From: Methanoregula sp. | GTDB taxonomy: Archaea; Halobacteriota; Methanomicrobia; Methanomicrobiales; Methanospirillaceae | Direction: 5' to 3' | NCBI RefSeq assembly: GCF_002835825.1 | Contig: NZ_PIZH01000102.1 | Location: 1-6,393 of the forward strand | Length of the DNA: 6,393 nucleotides | Shown here: positions 5,275 through 6,393 of the stretch, one piece after another | Position numbering within the stretch: position 1 is the first letter of the stretch | How the letters are laid out: the number at the start of each line of letters is the position of its first letter | Program-made: the position numbers and the translations under genes | The notes under the pieces: model-generated | What the model saw: the letters and a program-made list of their open reading frames with translations, nothing else | What the model was told of the DNA's origin: nothing | Databases searched by the model: none

Positions 5275-6393
5275 TGCTCGACAACCTGTCCTCTTCGTTA
5301 AAGGATGCTCTCAAGAAACTGGCCGGCAAGACTGTTGTCGACCGGGCAGCAGTCGACGACCTGGTAAAGGATCTCCAGCGTGCGCTCATCTCGTCCGATG
5401 TGAATGTCAAGCTCGTGATGGAGCTCAGTAAGGCGATCCGCACCCGGTCCCTTGAAGAGGAGCCACCCAAGGGCATGAACGTCCGCGAGCACGTGCTCCG
5501 GATCGTGTACCAGGAGCTGGTCCGCCTTGTCTGGACCTCTACTGAAGTCCGGCTCGAACCCCAGACCATCCTGATGGCAGGCCTGCAGGGGAGCGGCAAG
5601 ACCACGACCACGGCAAAGCTCGCCCGCTACTTCCAGAAGAAGGGGATGAAGGTCGGTGTCATCTGCGCCGACACGTTCCGGCCCGGTGCCTTCGACCAGA
5701 TCTCCACGCTCTGTAACAAGATCAATGTCCCCTGCTTTGGCAACCCGCAGGAAAAGGACGCCCTGAAGATCACCCGCGAAGGCCTTGCAGCCTTAAAAGA
5801 GCAGGAACTGATCATTGTCGATACGCAGGGGCGGCATGCTCTTGAGGCAGACCTGATCAAAGAGATCATCGACCTCAATGTGCTGACCAGGGCAACCCAC
5901 CGCTGGCTCGTCATCGATGCCGCGCTTGGACAGCAGGCAAGTGAGCAGGCGAAGCGCTTCCACGAGGCCATCGGGATCGACGGGGTCATCATCACCAAGA
6001 TGGACGGTACCGCAAAAGGCGGTGGCGCCATGTCGGCCGTTGCCGAGACGAAGAGCGGGATCGCGTTCATCGGTTCGGGGGAGACGATCGAGGACCTCGA
6101 ACGGTTCGATCCCGACGGCTTCATCTCCCGCCTGCTCGGCATGGGGGACTTAAAAGCCCTTGTTGAGCGGGCGAACGAGGCCATCAACCCCGAAGACGTT
6201 GACGTCAACGCCATGATGAAGGGGAAGTTCACCCTCCGCGACATGTACAAGCAGCTCGAGGCCCTCAACAAGATGGGCCCCTTAAAGCAGATCATGGGGA
6301 TGCTCCCGCTCGGGAACATGCAGTTGCCCGAGGGAGTATACGATGTCACGAGCACGAAGATGGTCCGGTACCGGATCATCATGGACTCGATGA
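5274..6393 (+). CDS. srp54: Signal recognition particle 54 kDa protein (SRP54/Ffh), 3' end outside window
   Basis: SRP54 binds signal peptides and 7S RNA through its M domain and pairs with FtsY through its NG domain to target nascent proteins to the membrane. The window shows 373 residues of a protein usually about 440-450 long. The N domain (about 1-95) is followed by the G domain, with G1 [10 protein letters not shown] (103-112), G2 DTFRPGAF (133-140), DAALGQ (215-220), G4 [11 protein letters not shown] (241-251) and a closing GSGE (267-270). The linker and start of the M domain follow, with [12 protein letters not shown] (318-329) and the methionine-rich finger-loop region at 334-349. The G3 motif reads DTQGR (183-187) instead of the near-universal DTAGR, while the following residues HALEADLI look normal. 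The ATG overlaps the ftsY stop codon by one base. No frameshift is seen up to the edge; the RNA-binding part of the M domain is missing. Confidence 0.95.
   Translation, partial: MLDNLSSSLKDALKKLAGKTVVDRAAVDDLVKDLQRALISSDVNVKLVMELSKAIRTRSLEEEPPKGMNVREHVLRIVYQELVRLVWTSTEVRLEPQTILMAGLQGSGKTTTTAKLARYFQKKGMKVGVICADTFRPGAFDQISTLCNKINVPCFGNPQEKDALKITREGLAALKEQELIIVDTQGRHALEADLIKEIIDLNVLTRATHRWLVIDAALGQQASEQAKRFHEAIGIDGVIITKMDGTAKGGGAMSAVAETKSGIAFIGSGETIEDLERFDPDGFISRLLGMGDLKALVERANEAINPEDVDVNAMMKGKFTLRDMYKQLEALNKMGPLKQIMGMLPLGNMQLPEGVYDVTSTKMVRYRIIMDSM

Noticed and set aside
5627..6382. Open frame of 251 codons on the minus strand opposite srp54
   Set aside because: It is Ser/Arg/Met-rich low-information sequence antisense to conserved SRP54 motifs.
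1..6393. Search by eye for CRISPR repeats, tRNA or rRNA genes, insertion sequences and toxin-antitoxin or defence genes
   Set aside because: No repeat-spacer pattern, no RNA gene signature, no transposase and no terminal inverted repeats were seen. The window is largely core metabolism and protein targeting.

Overview
The window looks like a piece of a moderately GC-rich euryarchaeal chromosome, most likely a methanogen of the order Methanomicrobiales. The reasons are an archaeal prefoldin alpha subunit, archaeal-type FtsY and SRP54, archaeal TATA-like boxes with G-rich Shine-Dalgarno sites, and a histidine kinase whose H-box resembles those of Methanomicrobia. The order-level call rests on remembered protein similarity, not on a search.

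Layout. Bases 1-2255 are a leftward (minus-strand) two-gene polyamine operon. A 480-aa homospermidine synthase (813-2255) comes first, followed after 12 nt by a PLP-dependent basic amino-acid decarboxylase (800 down to the window edge, 266 residues visible). Bases 2256-2454 are a divergent intergenic region with a good TATA-like box and a strong Shine-Dalgarno site for the leftward operon. Bases 2455-3549 encode a four-helix membrane histidine kinase on the plus strand, with no response regulator in view. Bases 3550-3722 are an intergenic region with hairpins and a possible promoter. Bases 3723-6393 are a tight plus-strand operon: prefoldin alpha (pfdA), SRP receptor (ftsY) and SRP54 (srp54, cut by the window edge).

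How the genes work together. The decarboxylase probably supplies a diamine, most likely putrescine from ornithine, which the synthase condenses to homospermidine. The right-hand operon joins a chaperone that holds nascent chains (prefoldin) with the two GTPases of co-translational targeting (SRP54 and its receptor FtsY), so its theme is handling of new polypeptides. The kinase between the two operons has no visible link to either.

No mobile element, CRISPR array, RNA gene or clearly new system is visible. The points most worth a second look are an alanine-to-glutamine change in the otherwise near-invariant G3 motif of SRP54, a sharp TTA-before-lysine codon-pair bias confined to the right-hand operon, a hairpin followed by six T just upstream of pfdA, a polybasic N-terminal tail on the decarboxylase, and a bacterial-type homospermidine synthase in an archaeon.
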